Assembly (NCBI RefSeq): GCF_963528755.1
Contig: NZ_CAURXA010000005.1
Location: 1 to 64,000 of the forward strand
Direction: 5' to 3'
Length of the DNA: 64,000 bases
Source: Selenomonas sp963528755
GTDB lineage: Bacteria > Bacillota > Negativicutes > Selenomonadales > Selenomonadaceae
Under the pieces are notes generated by a model. It searched no databases, was not told the origin of the DNA, and saw only the letters and a program-made list of their open reading frames with translations. How positions within the stretch are numbered: position 1 is the stretch's first letter; every line of letters begins with the position of its first letter. Positions 41,333 through 51,012 of this stretch are shown here, piece by piece. The translations under genes were made by a program, and so were the position numbers.

Positions 41333-42838
41333 ATGCTGAATAAGGTTTTGGCTTTTTGCGAGGAGCATGGACTTCTGGCGCATGGCTCTTCCATCGTGGT
41401 CGCCGTCTCAGGCGGCGCAGACTCGATGGCGCTGCTCGATCTGCTGCTGCATCTGCAGGAGCGGCTGGCGCTTTCCGTGCATGTCGCGCATTTCGAGCAC
41501 GGCATTCGCGGCGAGGCGTCGCGTGAAGATGCGCATTATGTAGCCGCGTTCTGCCGTGCGAAGGGCGTTGCTTGCAGCGTGGAGGCGGCGGATGTGCCGC
41601 AGTATGCGAAAGAGCGCAGGATGTCGCTGGAAACGGCGGCACGCGAACTGCGCTACGCTTTTTTGCGTCGTGTAAAGGCGCATGTAGGTGCTCAGGCGAT
41701 CGCTGTCGCGCATCATGCGGACGATCAGGCGGAGACAGTGCTGCAGCATATCCTGCGCGGCGCGGGGCTGCACGGCCTCGTGGGCATGAGGTCGCGCACG
41801 GGCGATGTCGTACGTCCCCTGCTTGCCTGTAGGAAGGAGGAGCTTGTCGCTTACTGCGCGGCGCATGGCATCGAGGTGCGCCACGACGCGACGAACGATG
41901 CGGCGGATGCGCGGCGCAACTATCTGCGGCTGGAGATCCTGCCGCGTCTCGCCGCGCATGTCAACGCGTCGGCGGGTGCGGCGCTCGTGCGCCTCGCGGA
42001 AGCCGCCCGCGCAGACGACGTGCTGCTCGATGAGATGGCGCACGCGGCTTTTTCGCGCGTCGTCTGCAGCGAGGGGCAGGCAGCGGGCGCGACGCACGAG
42101 AAATGTCTTACACTTTCGCGCACGGCGTTTCGCGCCGAACCGCTCGCCTTGCAGCGACGCATCGTGCGTCTTGCTGCGCGCGCCTTCGTTGATGAATCGC
42201 ACGATTGGGGCTGGCGGCAGGTCGAGCAAGTGCGCCGCATGATGGTGGAAGGAAGGGGCGGCCTCTCGTGGGACTTGCCTGGTCGCGTGCGCTTTTTCCT
42301 CGATGGAAAAAGGGGCGTCTTTCTTGTCGACGCGCTTCGTACTGCCCATAAGGATGGCGGTGCAGGAGGCAGGTCGGCTTCCACGCGCAGAACGGCGGAC
42401 GGCATGGCGGAGAGCGCGCTTTTGAGCGGCGTGCCGCTTCGAGCGCCTGGTGTGACGCATCTGCCCGCGCTTGGTGTTTCACTTATCGTGGATTTCCCCC
42501 GTGAGCGCGCGCGGACGGACGGGCGCACGGAAGTCTATATGCCCTCTCGCGTCCTTGCTGCAGCCGTCGTGCGCACGCGCCGCGCGGGCGACCGCGTGCG
42601 CCTTCCTTGCGGCACGAAGAAGCTCAAAGATTTCTTCATTGACGAGCATGTGCCGCGCACCGCGCGCGATCACGTGCCGCTCGTCGTCTGTGAGGGGGAG
42701 GTTGTCTGGGCGGTAGGCGTGCGGCGTTTTTCGTCCGCGCTGGTGAAGGAAGATGAATCGATGGTACGGCTGCGAGCCGTCTTTGAAGAAGGAGCATACG
42801 ATCATGCACAACGATTTGGAGAAGATTCTTTTCGATGA
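41333..42838 (+). CDS. tilS: tRNA(Ile)-lysidine synthetase TilS
   Basis: Modifies C34 of tRNA-Ile(CAU) to lysidine so that it reads AUA. It is 501 residues. The ATP-pyrophosphatase P-loop is SGGADS (26-31), followed by HVAHFEHGIRG, RELRYAFL and the HHADDQAET motif. The C-terminal substrate domain ends with KKLKDFFIDEHVPR. ATG 41333 follows GGGGGAA. The stop lies 35 bases inside hpt, so the two genes overlap. Confidence 0.95.
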   Translation: MLNKVLAFCEEHGLLAHGSSIVVAVSGGADSMALLDLLLHLQERLALSVHVAHFEHGIRGEASREDAHYVAAFCRAKGVACSVEAADVPQYAKERRMSLETAARELRYAFLRRVKAHVGAQAIAVAHHADDQAETVLQHILRGAGLHGLVGMRSRTGDVVRPLLACRKEELVAYCAAHGIEVRHDATNDAADARRNYLRLEILPRLAAHVNASAGAALVRLAEAARADDVLLDEMAHAAFSRVVCSEGQAAGATHEKCLTLSRTAFRAEPLALQRRIVRLAARAFVDESHDWGWRQVEQVRRMMVEGRGGLSWDLPGRVRFFLDGKRGVFLVDALRTAHKDGGAGGRSASTRRTADGMAESALLSGVPLRAPGVTHLPALGVSLIVDFPRERARTDGRTEVYMPSRVLAAAVVRTRRAGDRVRLPCGTKKLKDFFIDEHVPRTARDHVPLVVCEGEVVWAVGVRRFSSALVKEDESMVRLRAVFEEGAYDHAQRFGEDSFR

Positions 42839-43343
42839 GGCGCAGCTCGCCGAGATGGTGGAGCGGCTTGGGCGCGAGATCACGCGCGATTATGCGGGCG
42901 AGGAGATCTACGCTGTCGGCATTCTGAAGGGCGCCGTGCTCTTCTACGCCGACCTCGTGCGCGCCATTGATCTGCCCGTGACGCTCGATTTCATGCAGCT
43001 TTCGAGTTATGGAAGCGGTACGAGTTCGACGGGCGATGTGCAGATTCTCCTCGACCTCGCGAAGAGCGTCGCGGGGCGCAACATCCTGCTCATCGAAGAC
43101 ATTGTGGATTCGGGGCTTTCCATGCACTATCTGATGGAGAACTTCCGCCATCGAAAGGCGAAGAGCGTCAAGCTCTGCTCGCTTTTGAGCAAGCCGTCTC
43201 GGCGCAAGGTCGATGTGAAAGTCGACTACTGCGGTGCGGAAGTGCCCGACGCCTTCCTCGTTGGCTATGGGCTTGACTACGATCAAAAGTACAGAAACCT
43301 GCCGTACCTTGGCATTCTGAAGCCTGAAATCTACAGCAAATGA
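42804..43343 (+). CDS. hpt: Hypoxanthine phosphoribosyltransferase
   Basis: A purine-salvage enzyme making IMP (and GMP) from the base and PRPP. It is 179 residues. The PRPP loop is LIEDIVDSGLS (96-106), with AVGILKGAVLFYADL upstream and DAFLVGYGLDYDQKYRNLPYLG at the C-terminus. ATG 42804 follows AAGGAG inside the end of tilS. tilS-hpt-ftsH order is conserved in Firmicutes. Confidence 0.96.
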   Translation: MHNDLEKILFDEAQLAEMVERLGREITRDYAGEEIYAVGILKGAVLFYADLVRAIDLPVTLDFMQLSSYGSGTSSTGDVQILLDLAKSVAGRNILLIEDIVDSGLSMHYLMENFRHRKAKSVKLCSLLSKPSRRKVDVKVDYCGAEVPDAFLVGYGLDYDQKYRNLPYLGILKPEIYSK

Positions 43344-43390
43344 GACGGCGTGCGCCTTCTGTGAAATATTCGAATATCGTGCGAAAGGGT

Positions 43391-43419
43391 TTGTATAACA
43401 CCTGTTTTAATGCTATAAT
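43391..43419 (+). promoter_or_regulatory. Promoter of ftsH
   Basis: TTGTAT (43391-43396), a 17-bp spacer and consensus TATAAT (43414-43419). A leader of about 140 bases precedes ftsH. Confidence 0.72.
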
Positions 43420-43563
43420 GAAACGCTGTAGAGGTTTTTTGTTGTGTGAGCCAAGAGGCACTTTCGTCGCCTTTTGCTGAAACATGATATGGGGATTTTG
43501 GTGAAATGCCGTGACTTTCCGGCTTTTTCTTAAAGCATTGTTTTGGAACAGGAGGATGACCGA

Positions 43564-45555
43564 TTGAATAAACTTTTTCGCAGTGTGGTGTTTTATCTGC
43601 TGATCATCTTGATCGCCATCTCCGCGATTGACTACTTTCAGACGCGTGAGGTGGTGACGAACGAGGTCAACTATTCGGATTTTCTGCAGCAGGTGCAAAA
43701 TGGCGAGGTCGCGAAGGTCACGCTGGAGCACAACGTCGTCAAGGGCACGCTCACGGACGGCACGGAGTTTTTGACGATCACGCCCGATGCGCCGAATCAG
43801 GATACGAACTTCCTCAAGACTCTGCAGGAGAAGAACGTCGAGATCAAGGCGGAGCGCCCGGCGGAAACGCCGTGGTGGTCGACGATGTTCTCTTCGATCC
43901 TGCCGATCCTTCTGTTGATCGGCGTCTGGTTCTTCATCATGCAGCAGACGCAGGGCGGCGGAGGCCGCGTGATGTCTTTTGGCAAGAGCCGTGCGCGCAT
44001 GACGGCGAGCGACAAGATGAAGGTCACGTTCGAGGATGTGGCGGGCGCCGATGAGGCGAAGCAGGAGCTTGAGGAGGTCGTTGAATTCCTCAAGCATCCG
44101 AAGAAGTTCAACGACCTCGGCGCACGCATCCCGAAGGGCGTGTTGCTCTACGGCCCCCCGGGCACGGGCAAGACGCTGCTCGCACGCGCCGTCGCAGGCG
44201 AGGCGGGCGTGCCGTTCTTCACGATCAGTGGCTCGGATTTCGTTGAGATGTTCGTCGGCGTCGGCGCTTCGCGCGTGCGCGATCTCTTCGATCAGGCGAA
44301 GAAGAACGCGCCGTGCATTGTATTCATTGACGAGATTGATGCCGTCGGCCGCCAGCGCGGTGCAGGCGTCGGCGGTGGTCACGATGAGCGCGAGCAGACG
44401 CTCAATCAGCTGCTCGTCGAGATGGATGGTTTCGCGGCCAATGAAGGCATCATCATCATGGCGGCGACGAACCGTCCCGATATCCTTGATCCCGCGCTTC
44501 TGCGCCCCGGCCGCTTCGACCGCCAGATCGTCGTTGACAAGCCCGATGTGCGCGGCAGGCTCGCGATCCTGAAGGTTCACTCGAAGGGCAAGCCTCTGAC
44601 GAGTGATGTCGATCTCGACATCCTCGCGCGGCGCACGCCAGGCTTCACGGGCGCAGATCTGTCGAACCTCGTCAACGAGGCGGCGCTCTTGACAGCGCGG
44701 CGCGACAAGAAGCGCATCGGCATGAACGAGCTGGAAGAGTCCATCGAGCGCGTCATGGCGGGGCCGGAGCGCCGTTCGAAGGTCATGACGGACAAGGAGA
44801 AGGAACTGACGGCGTATCACGAGGGCGGTCATACGCTCGTCGGCATGCTCCTGCCGAATGCTGATCCCGTGCACAAGGTCACGATCATTCCGCGCGGCAG
44901 GGCGGGCGGCTACACGCTGATGCTGCCCAAGGAGGATCGCTCCTACGCGACGCGCTCGGAACTCATGGACAAGCTCAAGGTCGCGATGGGCGGACGCGTC
45001 GCCGAAGAGGTCGTCTTGAAGGAGATCTCGACGGGCGCTTCGCAGGACATCCAGCATGCGTCGCGCATCGTGCGCAGCATGATCACGCAGTACGGCATGA
45101 GCGACGTCCTGGGGCCGATTTCCTACGGCGAGAGTGCCGAGCATCAGGTGTTCTTGGGACGCGATCTCAATCATCAGAGGAACTACTCGGAAGAGGTCGC
45201 GAGCGAGATCGACAAGGAGGTGCGCCGCTACATCGACGAGGCGTACGAGGCATGCCGCAAGATCATTATCGACAATCGCGACAAGCTCGACCTCATCGCA
45301 CAAGCTCTGATCGAGCGTGAAACACTTGAAGCTTCAGAACTCGAGGAACTCGTCGAGACGGGAAAGATCACGGAAAAGGACAAGAAGCTTGATGTGGATG
45401 CGGACGAACCCGACGATCACGACGGCGTGATCCTTGAGCCGCTGCATCGTCCTGCGAACGCCGAGCTTAAAAAGCCGGTGGAAGAGGCGGCGGAGGAAGA
45501 AGTGGAAGTGAAGGAAGTTGCGCCCAAACTCAATGTGACGCGGCATGACGGATAG
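43564..45555 (+). CDS. ftsH: ATP-dependent zinc metalloprotease FtsH
   Basis: A membrane-anchored AAA+ protease of 663 residues. Two N-terminal transmembrane helices (about 5-25 and 105-125) flank a periplasmic loop. Walker A is GPPGTGKT (about 198), Walker B IVFIDEID, and the second region of homology RPGRFDR. The zinc site is HEGGH (about 419), a variant of the usual HEAGH that keeps both His and Glu. The acidic C-terminal tail is long. Start is TTG 43564 after ACAGGAGG. Own promoter and terminator. Confidence 0.97.
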   Translation: MNKLFRSVVFYLLIILIAISAIDYFQTREVVTNEVNYSDFLQQVQNGEVAKVTLEHNVVKGTLTDGTEFLTITPDAPNQDTNFLKTLQEKNVEIKAERPAETPWWSTMFSSILPILLLIGVWFFIMQQTQGGGGRVMSFGKSRARMTASDKMKVTFEDVAGADEAKQELEEVVEFLKHPKKFNDLGARIPKGVLLYGPPGTGKTLLARAVAGEAGVPFFTISGSDFVEMFVGVGASRVRDLFDQAKKNAPCIVFIDEIDAVGRQRGAGVGGGHDEREQTLNQLLVEMDGFAANEGIIIMAATNRPDILDPALLRPGRFDRQIVVDKPDVRGRLAILKVHSKGKPLTSDVDLDILARRTPGFTGADLSNLVNEAALLTARRDKKRIGMNELEESIERVMAGPERRSKVMTDKEKELTAYHEGGHTLVGMLLPNADPVHKVTIIPRGRAGGYTLMLPKEDRSYATRSELMDKLKVAMGGRVAEEVVLKEISTGASQDIQHASRIVRSMITQYGMSDVLGPISYGESAEHQVFLGRDLNHQRNYSEEVASEIDKEVRRYIDEAYEACRKIIIDNRDKLDLIAQALIERETLEASELEELVETGKITEKDKKLDVDADEPDDHDGVILEPLHRPANAELKKPVEEAAEEEVEVKEVAPKLNVTRHDG

Positions 45556-45591
45556 GAGAAGTCGGGAAGACACCCGCACTTCAAAGGCAGA

Positions 45592-45618
45592 GGGCTGTTT
45601 CCAGGAAACAGCCCTTTT
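45592..45618 (+). terminator. Terminator after ftsH
   Basis: The 10-bp stem GGGCTGTTTC/GAAACAGCCC is followed by TTTTCG. It ends 11 bases before the birA start, so no birA promoter fits between; birA may depend on readthrough. Confidence 0.85.
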
Positions 45619-45629
45619 CGTCAGGAGGG

Positions 45630-46622
45630 ATGAATTTGCGCTCCAGGATTTTAGAGCTTTTGCGTAAGGCGGGCGAAGAGTACATGTCAGGCGAAGAGAT
45701 TGCCAAGAGGCTCGGCGTTTCGCGCACCGCCGTCTGGAAGCACATCAAGGAGCTTCGTGAGGCAGGCTATGGGATTAAGAGTCGGTCGAGAAGCGGCTAC
45801 GCCTTGGAGGAGACGCCCGACTGCCTGCTGCCTGGGGAAATTAAAAACGGCCTTAGGACACGCTTCATCGCCAAGGACATCGTCTTTTTTGAAGAGATCG
45901 ATTCGACGAATCAGGTGGCGAAGCAGCTCGCGCAAAAGGGTGCAGCGGCGGGCACCGTCGTCGTGGCGGAGTCGCAGGGCAAGGGGCGCGGACGCTTGGA
46001 GCGTTCATACTTCTCGCCTGCGGGAAAGGGCATCTGGTTTTCGGTGATCCTGCGCCCGCACATCCTGCCGCAGGAAGCGCCGAAGTGTACGCTTCTTGCC
46101 GCCGTCGCTGTGGCGATGGCGATGAAGCGGTTTGGCCTCAAGGCGGAGATCAAGTGGCCGAACGACATCCTGCACGATGGGAAAAAACTCACGGGCATCC
46201 TGACGGAGATGAGCGCCGAGATCGACCGCATCAATTACATCGTCATCGGCACGGGCATCAATGTCAATATTGAGGAGGAGGAGTTCCCTGAGGAATTGCG
46301 CGACAAGGCGACGTCGCTTTCCATCATGAAGGGGGAGAAACTGCCGCGCGTCGCCTTCTTCCAAGCGGTTCTCGAAGCGCTCGACGAGCTTTGCATCGTA
46401 CTGGAAGAAGACGGATTCGCGCCCATCATCGCGCGCTGGCGCGAGTATGCTGTGACGCTCGGACAGGAGGTTCATGTCATCGGCGCCATAGGCAAGGACA
46501 GTTTCGACGGCAGAGCGGTCGACATCGACGAAGAGGGTGCGCTGCTCGTCGAGACGGAGGGCGGTGTGCGCCGCGTGCTCGCGGGTGACGTGTCGATTCG
46601 CCCGAAGAAGGCGAGATCATGA
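45630..46622 (+). CDS. birA: Bifunctional biotin-protein ligase/biotin operon repressor BirA
   Basis: A 330-residue protein. An N-terminal winged helix (about 5-60, GEEIAKRLGVSRTAVWKHIKEL) is followed by the biotin ligase domain with ESQGKGRGRLERS (biotinoyl-AMP loop), WPNDI and the GTGINVN motif. The C-terminal SH3-like domain is present. It activates biotin and attaches it to carboxylase carrier proteins, and can repress biotin genes. No bio genes are in the window. ATG 45630 follows AGGAGGG. Confidence 0.95.
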   Translation: MNLRSRILELLRKAGEEYMSGEEIAKRLGVSRTAVWKHIKELREAGYGIKSRSRSGYALEETPDCLLPGEIKNGLRTRFIAKDIVFFEEIDSTNQVAKQLAQKGAAAGTVVVAESQGKGRGRLERSYFSPAGKGIWFSVILRPHILPQEAPKCTLLAAVAVAMAMKRFGLKAEIKWPNDILHDGKKLTGILTEMSAEIDRINYIVIGTGINVNIEEEEFPEELRDKATSLSIMKGEKLPRVAFFQAVLEALDELCIVLEEDGFAPIIARWREYAVTLGQEVHVIGAIGKDSFDGRAVDIDEEGALLVETEGGVRRVLAGDVSIRPKKARS

Positions 46623-46676
46623 AGGATGTGCCTTTTCTAGCCTGCCTAGGGGCAGTGCAGTCTGGGAGGATGGAGA

Positions 46677-47447
46677 ATGTTACTTGTTTTTGACATTGGA
46701 AACAGCAATATCGTGATGGGCACCTACGAGGGGAAGAAGCTCCTGCGCCATTGGCGCATCTCGACGGACAGGCAGAAGACGGGCGACGAGTATGGCATGC
46801 TCATCAACAACCTCTTCGCGTATCAGAACATCCGCATGGAGCAGGTGAGGGCGATCATCATATCGTCCGTCGTGCCGCCTTTGATGGTGCCGATGATCAA
46901 GATGTGCGAGCGCTACTTCCACATCCATCCGCTCGTCGTGGGGCCGGGCATCAAGACGGGCTTTCGCATTTCCTATGAGAATCCGCGCGAGATCGGCGCC
47001 GACCGCATCGTTAACGTCGCGGGCGCTTTTGAGCAGTACGGCGGACCCTTGATTGTCATCGATATTGGCACGGCGACGACCTTCGACGTCGTCGCGCCGA
47101 ACGGTGACTTCCTCGGTGGCGTCATCGCGCCGGGACTGTCGAGTTCTGCGGACGCGCTCTTCCAGCGTGCTGCGAAATTGCCGCGCATCGAGCTGGTGAC
47201 GCCGAAGCGTATCATCAGCCGCAACACGGTCAGCGGTATGCAGGCTGGCATCATCTACGGCTACGTCGGGCAGATCGACGAGATTGTGCGCCGCATGAAG
47301 AAGGAGATGGGCTACGACGAGATCAAGGTCGTCGCGACGGGCGGCTACGCACGCATGGTTTCACGCGAATCGAAGACGATCGACAAGATCGATCATTTCC
47401 TGACGCTCACGGGACTTCGCGTCCTCTATGAGAGGAACGCCGAATGA
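46677..47447 (+). CDS. coaX: Type III pantothenate kinase CoaX
   Basis: Phosphorylates pantothenate, the first step of CoA synthesis; this class is feedback-resistant to CoA. It is 256 residues of the ASKHA fold: phosphate-1 motif FDIGNSN (5-11), then DRIVNVAGA and DIGTATTFD for phosphate binding. It complements coaD at 2981. The stop overlaps dusB as ATGA. Bacillus has coaX at the same place after ftsH. Confidence 0.96.
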   Translation: MLLVFDIGNSNIVMGTYEGKKLLRHWRISTDRQKTGDEYGMLINNLFAYQNIRMEQVRAIIISSVVPPLMVPMIKMCERYFHIHPLVVGPGIKTGFRISYENPREIGADRIVNVAGAFEQYGGPLIVIDIGTATTFDVVAPNGDFLGGVIAPGLSSSADALFQRAAKLPRIELVTPKRIISRNTVSGMQAGIIYGYVGQIDEIVRRMKKEMGYDEIKVVATGGYARMVSRESKTIDKIDHFLTLTGLRVLYERNAE

Positions 47448-48400
47448 GGCTCGGCAGGCTCGATTTTCCCGTACCCGTCTTTCTCGCACCGATGGCCGGC
47501 GTGACGGACATGGCGTACCGCATCCTCGTTCACGAGATGGGCTGCCCGCTCGTCTACACGGAGATGGTCAGCACGAATGGTATCAACTACCGAAACGAGC
47601 GCACGCTCAAGATGCTTCATACCGATCCGCGCGAGCGACCTCTGGCCATGCAGCTTTTCGGCAATGAGCCGGAAGCCGTGGCGCGTGCCGCCGCCTATGT
47701 CGAGAGCCTCGGCGTTGCCGACGTCATCGACTTCAACATGGGCTGTCCCGCGCCGAAGATCGTCAAGAACGGCGAGGGTTCAGCGCTGCTCCTCGATCCT
47801 GTGCGTGCCGAGCGCATCTTGAAGGCATTGAAGCGCGCTGTCAGTCTGCCCGTGACGGTGAAGATCCGAAAGGGCTGGGATGCGGCGCACGTCAACGCGG
47901 TGGAGATCGCCGCGCGCGCCGAAGCGGTGGGTGTGGACGCCATCGCCGTACACGGCAGAACGCGCGAGCAGTTCTACAGCGGCGAGGCAGACTGGGCGAT
48001 CATCCGCGCCGTGAAGGAGCGCGTCGCCATTCCCGTCATCGCGAACGGCGATGTCCGAAGCGTCGTCGATCTCGTGCGCATCTTCGAGGTGACGGACGCC
48101 GACGGCGTGATGGTCGGCAGGGCCGCGCAGGGAAATCCGTGGCTCTTTCGTGAGATGGCGGGCTTCTTGCGTACGGGCGAGGTTGCTGCGCCTCCGACGG
48201 CCTCCGAGCGGCGTGCGCTCATCCTGCGTCACCTCGACATGCTGCTCGAAACGAAGGGCGACTACGTCGGGCCGCGCGAGATGCGAAAGCATGCGACGTG
48301 GTATACGCGCGGCATGAAGAACAGTGCACGTCTTAGAGAGCTCTTCAATCGCGCGGAAACGAGAGCGGATTTCGCCGCAATCTTGGAAAATTTGGCATAA
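47444..48400 (+). CDS. dusB: tRNA-dihydrouridine synthase DusB
   Basis: An FMN-dependent TIM-barrel reductase forming dihydrouridine in tRNA. It is 318 residues. N-terminal LAPMAGVTDMAYR, active-site Cys101 in NMGCPAPKI, FMN-binding IPVIANGDV and GVMVGRAAQGNPW are all present. It overlaps coaX by four bases. Confidence 0.95.
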   Translation: MRLGRLDFPVPVFLAPMAGVTDMAYRILVHEMGCPLVYTEMVSTNGINYRNERTLKMLHTDPRERPLAMQLFGNEPEAVARAAAYVESLGVADVIDFNMGCPAPKIVKNGEGSALLLDPVRAERILKALKRAVSLPVTVKIRKGWDAAHVNAVEIAARAEAVGVDAIAVHGRTREQFYSGEADWAIIRAVKERVAIPVIANGDVRSVVDLVRIFEVTDADGVMVGRAAQGNPWLFREMAGFLRTGEVAAPPTASERRALILRHLDMLLETKGDYVGPREMRKHATWYTRGMKNSARLRELFNRAETRADFAAILENLA

Positions 48401-48420
48401 GGCTATAGAAAGGTGATATT

Positions 48421-49818
48421 ATGGCAGAAACGAAGGACAAGAAGAAGGAACTGCCTTGGAGTGCGTACTCCGAGGCTGAGAAAAAGGAGCTTGAGACACT
48501 TTCCAAAGGCTACATCGAGTTTTTGACGAAGTGCAAGACGGAGCGCGAGAGCGTGCGCGAGATCATCCGGCAGGCGCAGGCGGCAGGCTACGAGGATCTT
48601 GAAGAAATCGTGCGTTCCGGAAGGAAGATCACACCCGGCGCGAAGGTCTATTGCGCCTACATGAAGAAGGCGATCGCGCTCTTTCATGTAGGCACGGAGC
48701 CGCTGGAAAACGGCCTGGCGATTCTCGGTGCACACATCGACACGTGCCGCCTCGATGTCAAGCAGAACCCGCTCTATGAGGACGGCGGTCTCGCCTACCT
48801 CGACACGCATTATTACGGCGGCATCAAGAAGTATCAGTGGGTCACGGTTCCCCTCGCGCTGCACGGCGTCGTCGCCAAGAAGGACGGCACGGTGCAGGAC
48901 ATCGTCATCGGCGAAGAGGCTTCCGAGCCGACCTTCTGCGTGACCGATCTTCTCGTGCACCTGTCGCAGGAGCAGCTCAAGAAGTCGGCGGACAAGGTCG
49001 TCGAAGGCGAGAAGCTCGATGTGCTCGTCGGCACGTTGCCGCTTGCGGGCGAGGAAAAGGAGGCTGTGCAGAAGAACGTGCTTCATCTGCTGCAGGAAAA
49101 GTACGGCATCGAAGAAGACGACTTCCTGTCAGCGGAGCTTTCCTTCGTACCCGCAGGTGCGGCTCGCGAGATGGGCTTCGACCGCAGCATGATCCTCGGC
49201 TATGGGCAGGATGACCGCGTGTGCTCCTACACATCGCTCGCTGCCATGCTTGAGACGAAGCCCTCGAAGCGCACGGCGTGCTGCCTGCTCGTCGACAAGG
49301 AGGAGATCGGCAGCGTTGGTGCGACTGGCATGCGCTCGCACTTCTTCGAGAACATGCTTGCCGAACTCATGAATGCGCTCGGCCAATATTCGGAACTTGC
49401 CGTGCGCCGTGCGCTCGCTTCGTCCAAGATGCTCTCGTCCGATGTTTCCTCGGGCTATGACGCGCTCTACGCCGAGGCCTTCGACAAGCGCAACGTCGCC
49501 TATCTCGGGCGCGGCATGGTCTTCAATAAGTTTACGGGTTCGCGCGGCAAGTCCGGCTCGAACGACGCGAATGCCGAATATCTGGGCGAACTTCGCGCCA
49601 TGCTCGATGCGCGCGGCGTGCGCTACCAGTCCGCCGAACTCGGCAAGGTCGATCTCGGCGGCGGCGGCACGATCGCTTACATCATGGCGCTCTACGGTAT
49701 GCAGGTCATCGACAGCGGCGTCGCGGTGCTCTCGATGCATGCGCCGTGGGAAGTCACGAGCAAGGTTGACGTCTACGAAGTGAAGAAAGGGTACGCCGCG
49801 TTTCTCGCGGAGGCATAA
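48421..49818 (+). CDS. M18 family aminopeptidase
   Basis: A zinc aminopeptidase of 465 residues in the M18 (aspartyl aminopeptidase/ApeB) family. The metal-ligand regions are recognisable: LGAHIDTCRLD (His/Asp), DKEEIGSVGATG (Glu pair), and the C-terminal LSMHAPWEVTSK. It removes N-terminal residues in the cytoplasm; specificity is not determined. ATG 48421 follows AAAGGTG, 20 bp after dusB, so cotranscription is likely. Confidence 0.93.
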   Translation: MAETKDKKKELPWSAYSEAEKKELETLSKGYIEFLTKCKTERESVREIIRQAQAAGYEDLEEIVRSGRKITPGAKVYCAYMKKAIALFHVGTEPLENGLAILGAHIDTCRLDVKQNPLYEDGGLAYLDTHYYGGIKKYQWVTVPLALHGVVAKKDGTVQDIVIGEEASEPTFCVTDLLVHLSQEQLKKSADKVVEGEKLDVLVGTLPLAGEEKEAVQKNVLHLLQEKYGIEEDDFLSAELSFVPAGAAREMGFDRSMILGYGQDDRVCSYTSLAAMLETKPSKRTACCLLVDKEEIGSVGATGMRSHFFENMLAELMNALGQYSELAVRRALASSKMLSSDVSSGYDALYAEAFDKRNVAYLGRGMVFNKFTGSRGKSGSNDANAEYLGELRAMLDARGVRYQSAELGKVDLGGGGTIAYIMALYGMQVIDSGVAVLSMHAPWEVTSKVDVYEVKKGYAAFLAEA

Positions 49819-49824
49819 AGCGGC

Positions 49825-50994
49825 ATGTACGAAGTTCTTTTCCGCCGTTTCGTCAAGAACCATGACAAGACGGCATTGCCCGAGGTGCGCTTTGCCTACG
49901 GGAATCTGAGCGGCCGCGTCGGCATAGCAGTCAATTTCCTCCTCAGCGCCATCAAACTTGCGCTCGGCCTCATGAGTGGTGCCGTCTCCGTCGTCGCCGA
50001 CGCCGTGCACAACCTCGCCGATGCAGCGGCGTCCATTGCGACGCTCCTGGGCTTTCGTCTCGCGGCGAAGCCGGCGGATGCCGAGCATCCCTTTGGGCAC
50101 GGCAGGGTCGAGTACATTGCGGGCTTCTGCATCGCGGGGCTGATCCTCCTGATCGGCTTCAAGCTATTGGAAGCTTCCGTAGAGAAGATCCTCGCGCCCG
50201 AACCGCCCGAGGTGAGCGTTTCGATGCTCGTGATCCTCACGGCGTCCATCGCGCTGCAGCTCTGGCTTGGCCGCTTCAACAAGACGATCGGCGAGCGCAT
50301 TGGCTCGGCGGCAATCCGTGCGGCGGCGGCGGACAGTCTGAACGACTGCATCGCGACCGTCGTCGTCGTCGCCAGCCTCGCGTTCCATTATGCGACGGGA
50401 ATCGACATCGACGGCTGGGCGGGCGTCCTCGTCGCGCTCTTCATTTTGCACAGTGGCTGGGAGGCGGCGCGCGACACGCTGCAGCCGCTCCTCGGGCAGC
50501 CGCCCGATCCCGCGCTCGTTGAGGGAATCGAGAAGACGGTGCTCAAGCACCGCGCGATCACGGGCGTGCATGACATCATCATCCACGACTACGGCCCAGG
50601 GCGCATCTTCGCTTCGGTACATGCCGAGGTGCCCGCCTCGATGGACTTCCTCAAAGCGCACGAGATCATCGACGGAGTTGAAGAACTTCTGCGCAGGAAG
50701 TATCATATCATCGTGACCGTCCACATGGATCCCGTCGTCACGGACGATCCTGAGGTTGAGCGTGCGCGTGCAGAGGTGGAGGCCATCATGCGCGAGAACA
50801 AGCTGGGTGAATCCATCCATGACTTTCGCATGACGACGGCAAAGGGCGGCGGCAAGAAACTCATCTTTGATGTTGAAGTTGCTCCCGCATGCAAGATGAC
50901 GAACGAAGATGTGCGTTTTTTCCTCACACGGGCAATTGAGGAACGTCATCCAATCTATCATCCTGTGATTCGCGTCGACCGCTTCTTCTGTTGA
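49825..50994 (+). CDS. Cation diffusion facilitator family metal transporter
   Basis: A 389-residue CDF transporter exporting a divalent metal in exchange for protons. It has six transmembrane helices and a cytoplasmic C-terminal domain with an extra extension. The intramembrane metal site is ADAVHNLADA in TM2 and ADSLNDC in TM5, so HxxxD plus DxxxD; this combination does not settle the metal (Mn, Fe or Zn). It starts six bases after the aminopeptidase. The inverted-repeat element follows its stop. Confidence 0.92.
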   Translation: MYEVLFRRFVKNHDKTALPEVRFAYGNLSGRVGIAVNFLLSAIKLALGLMSGAVSVVADAVHNLADAAASIATLLGFRLAAKPADAEHPFGHGRVEYIAGFCIAGLILLIGFKLLEASVEKILAPEPPEVSVSMLVILTASIALQLWLGRFNKTIGERIGSAAIRAAAADSLNDCIATVVVVASLAFHYATGIDIDGWAGVLVALFILHSGWEAARDTLQPLLGQPPDPALVEGIEKTVLKHRAITGVHDIIIHDYGPGRIFASVHAEVPASMDFLKAHEIIDGVEELLRRKYHIIVTVHMDPVVTDDPEVERARAEVEAIMRENKLGESIHDFRMTTAKGGGKKLIFDVEVAPACKMTNEDVRFFLTRAIEERHPIYHPVIRVDRFFC

Positions 50995-51012
50995 ACAAAG
51001 TCCCTTCCTTCA

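Noticed and set aside
43168..45303. 711-codon minus-strand frame opposite ftsH
   Set aside because: Shadow of a highly conserved gene; no ribosome site and no recognisable domain.
43564..45555. Inactive FtsH because of HEGGH instead of HEAGH
   Set aside because: Both histidines and the glutamate of HExxH are kept; the change is in a non-catalytic position.
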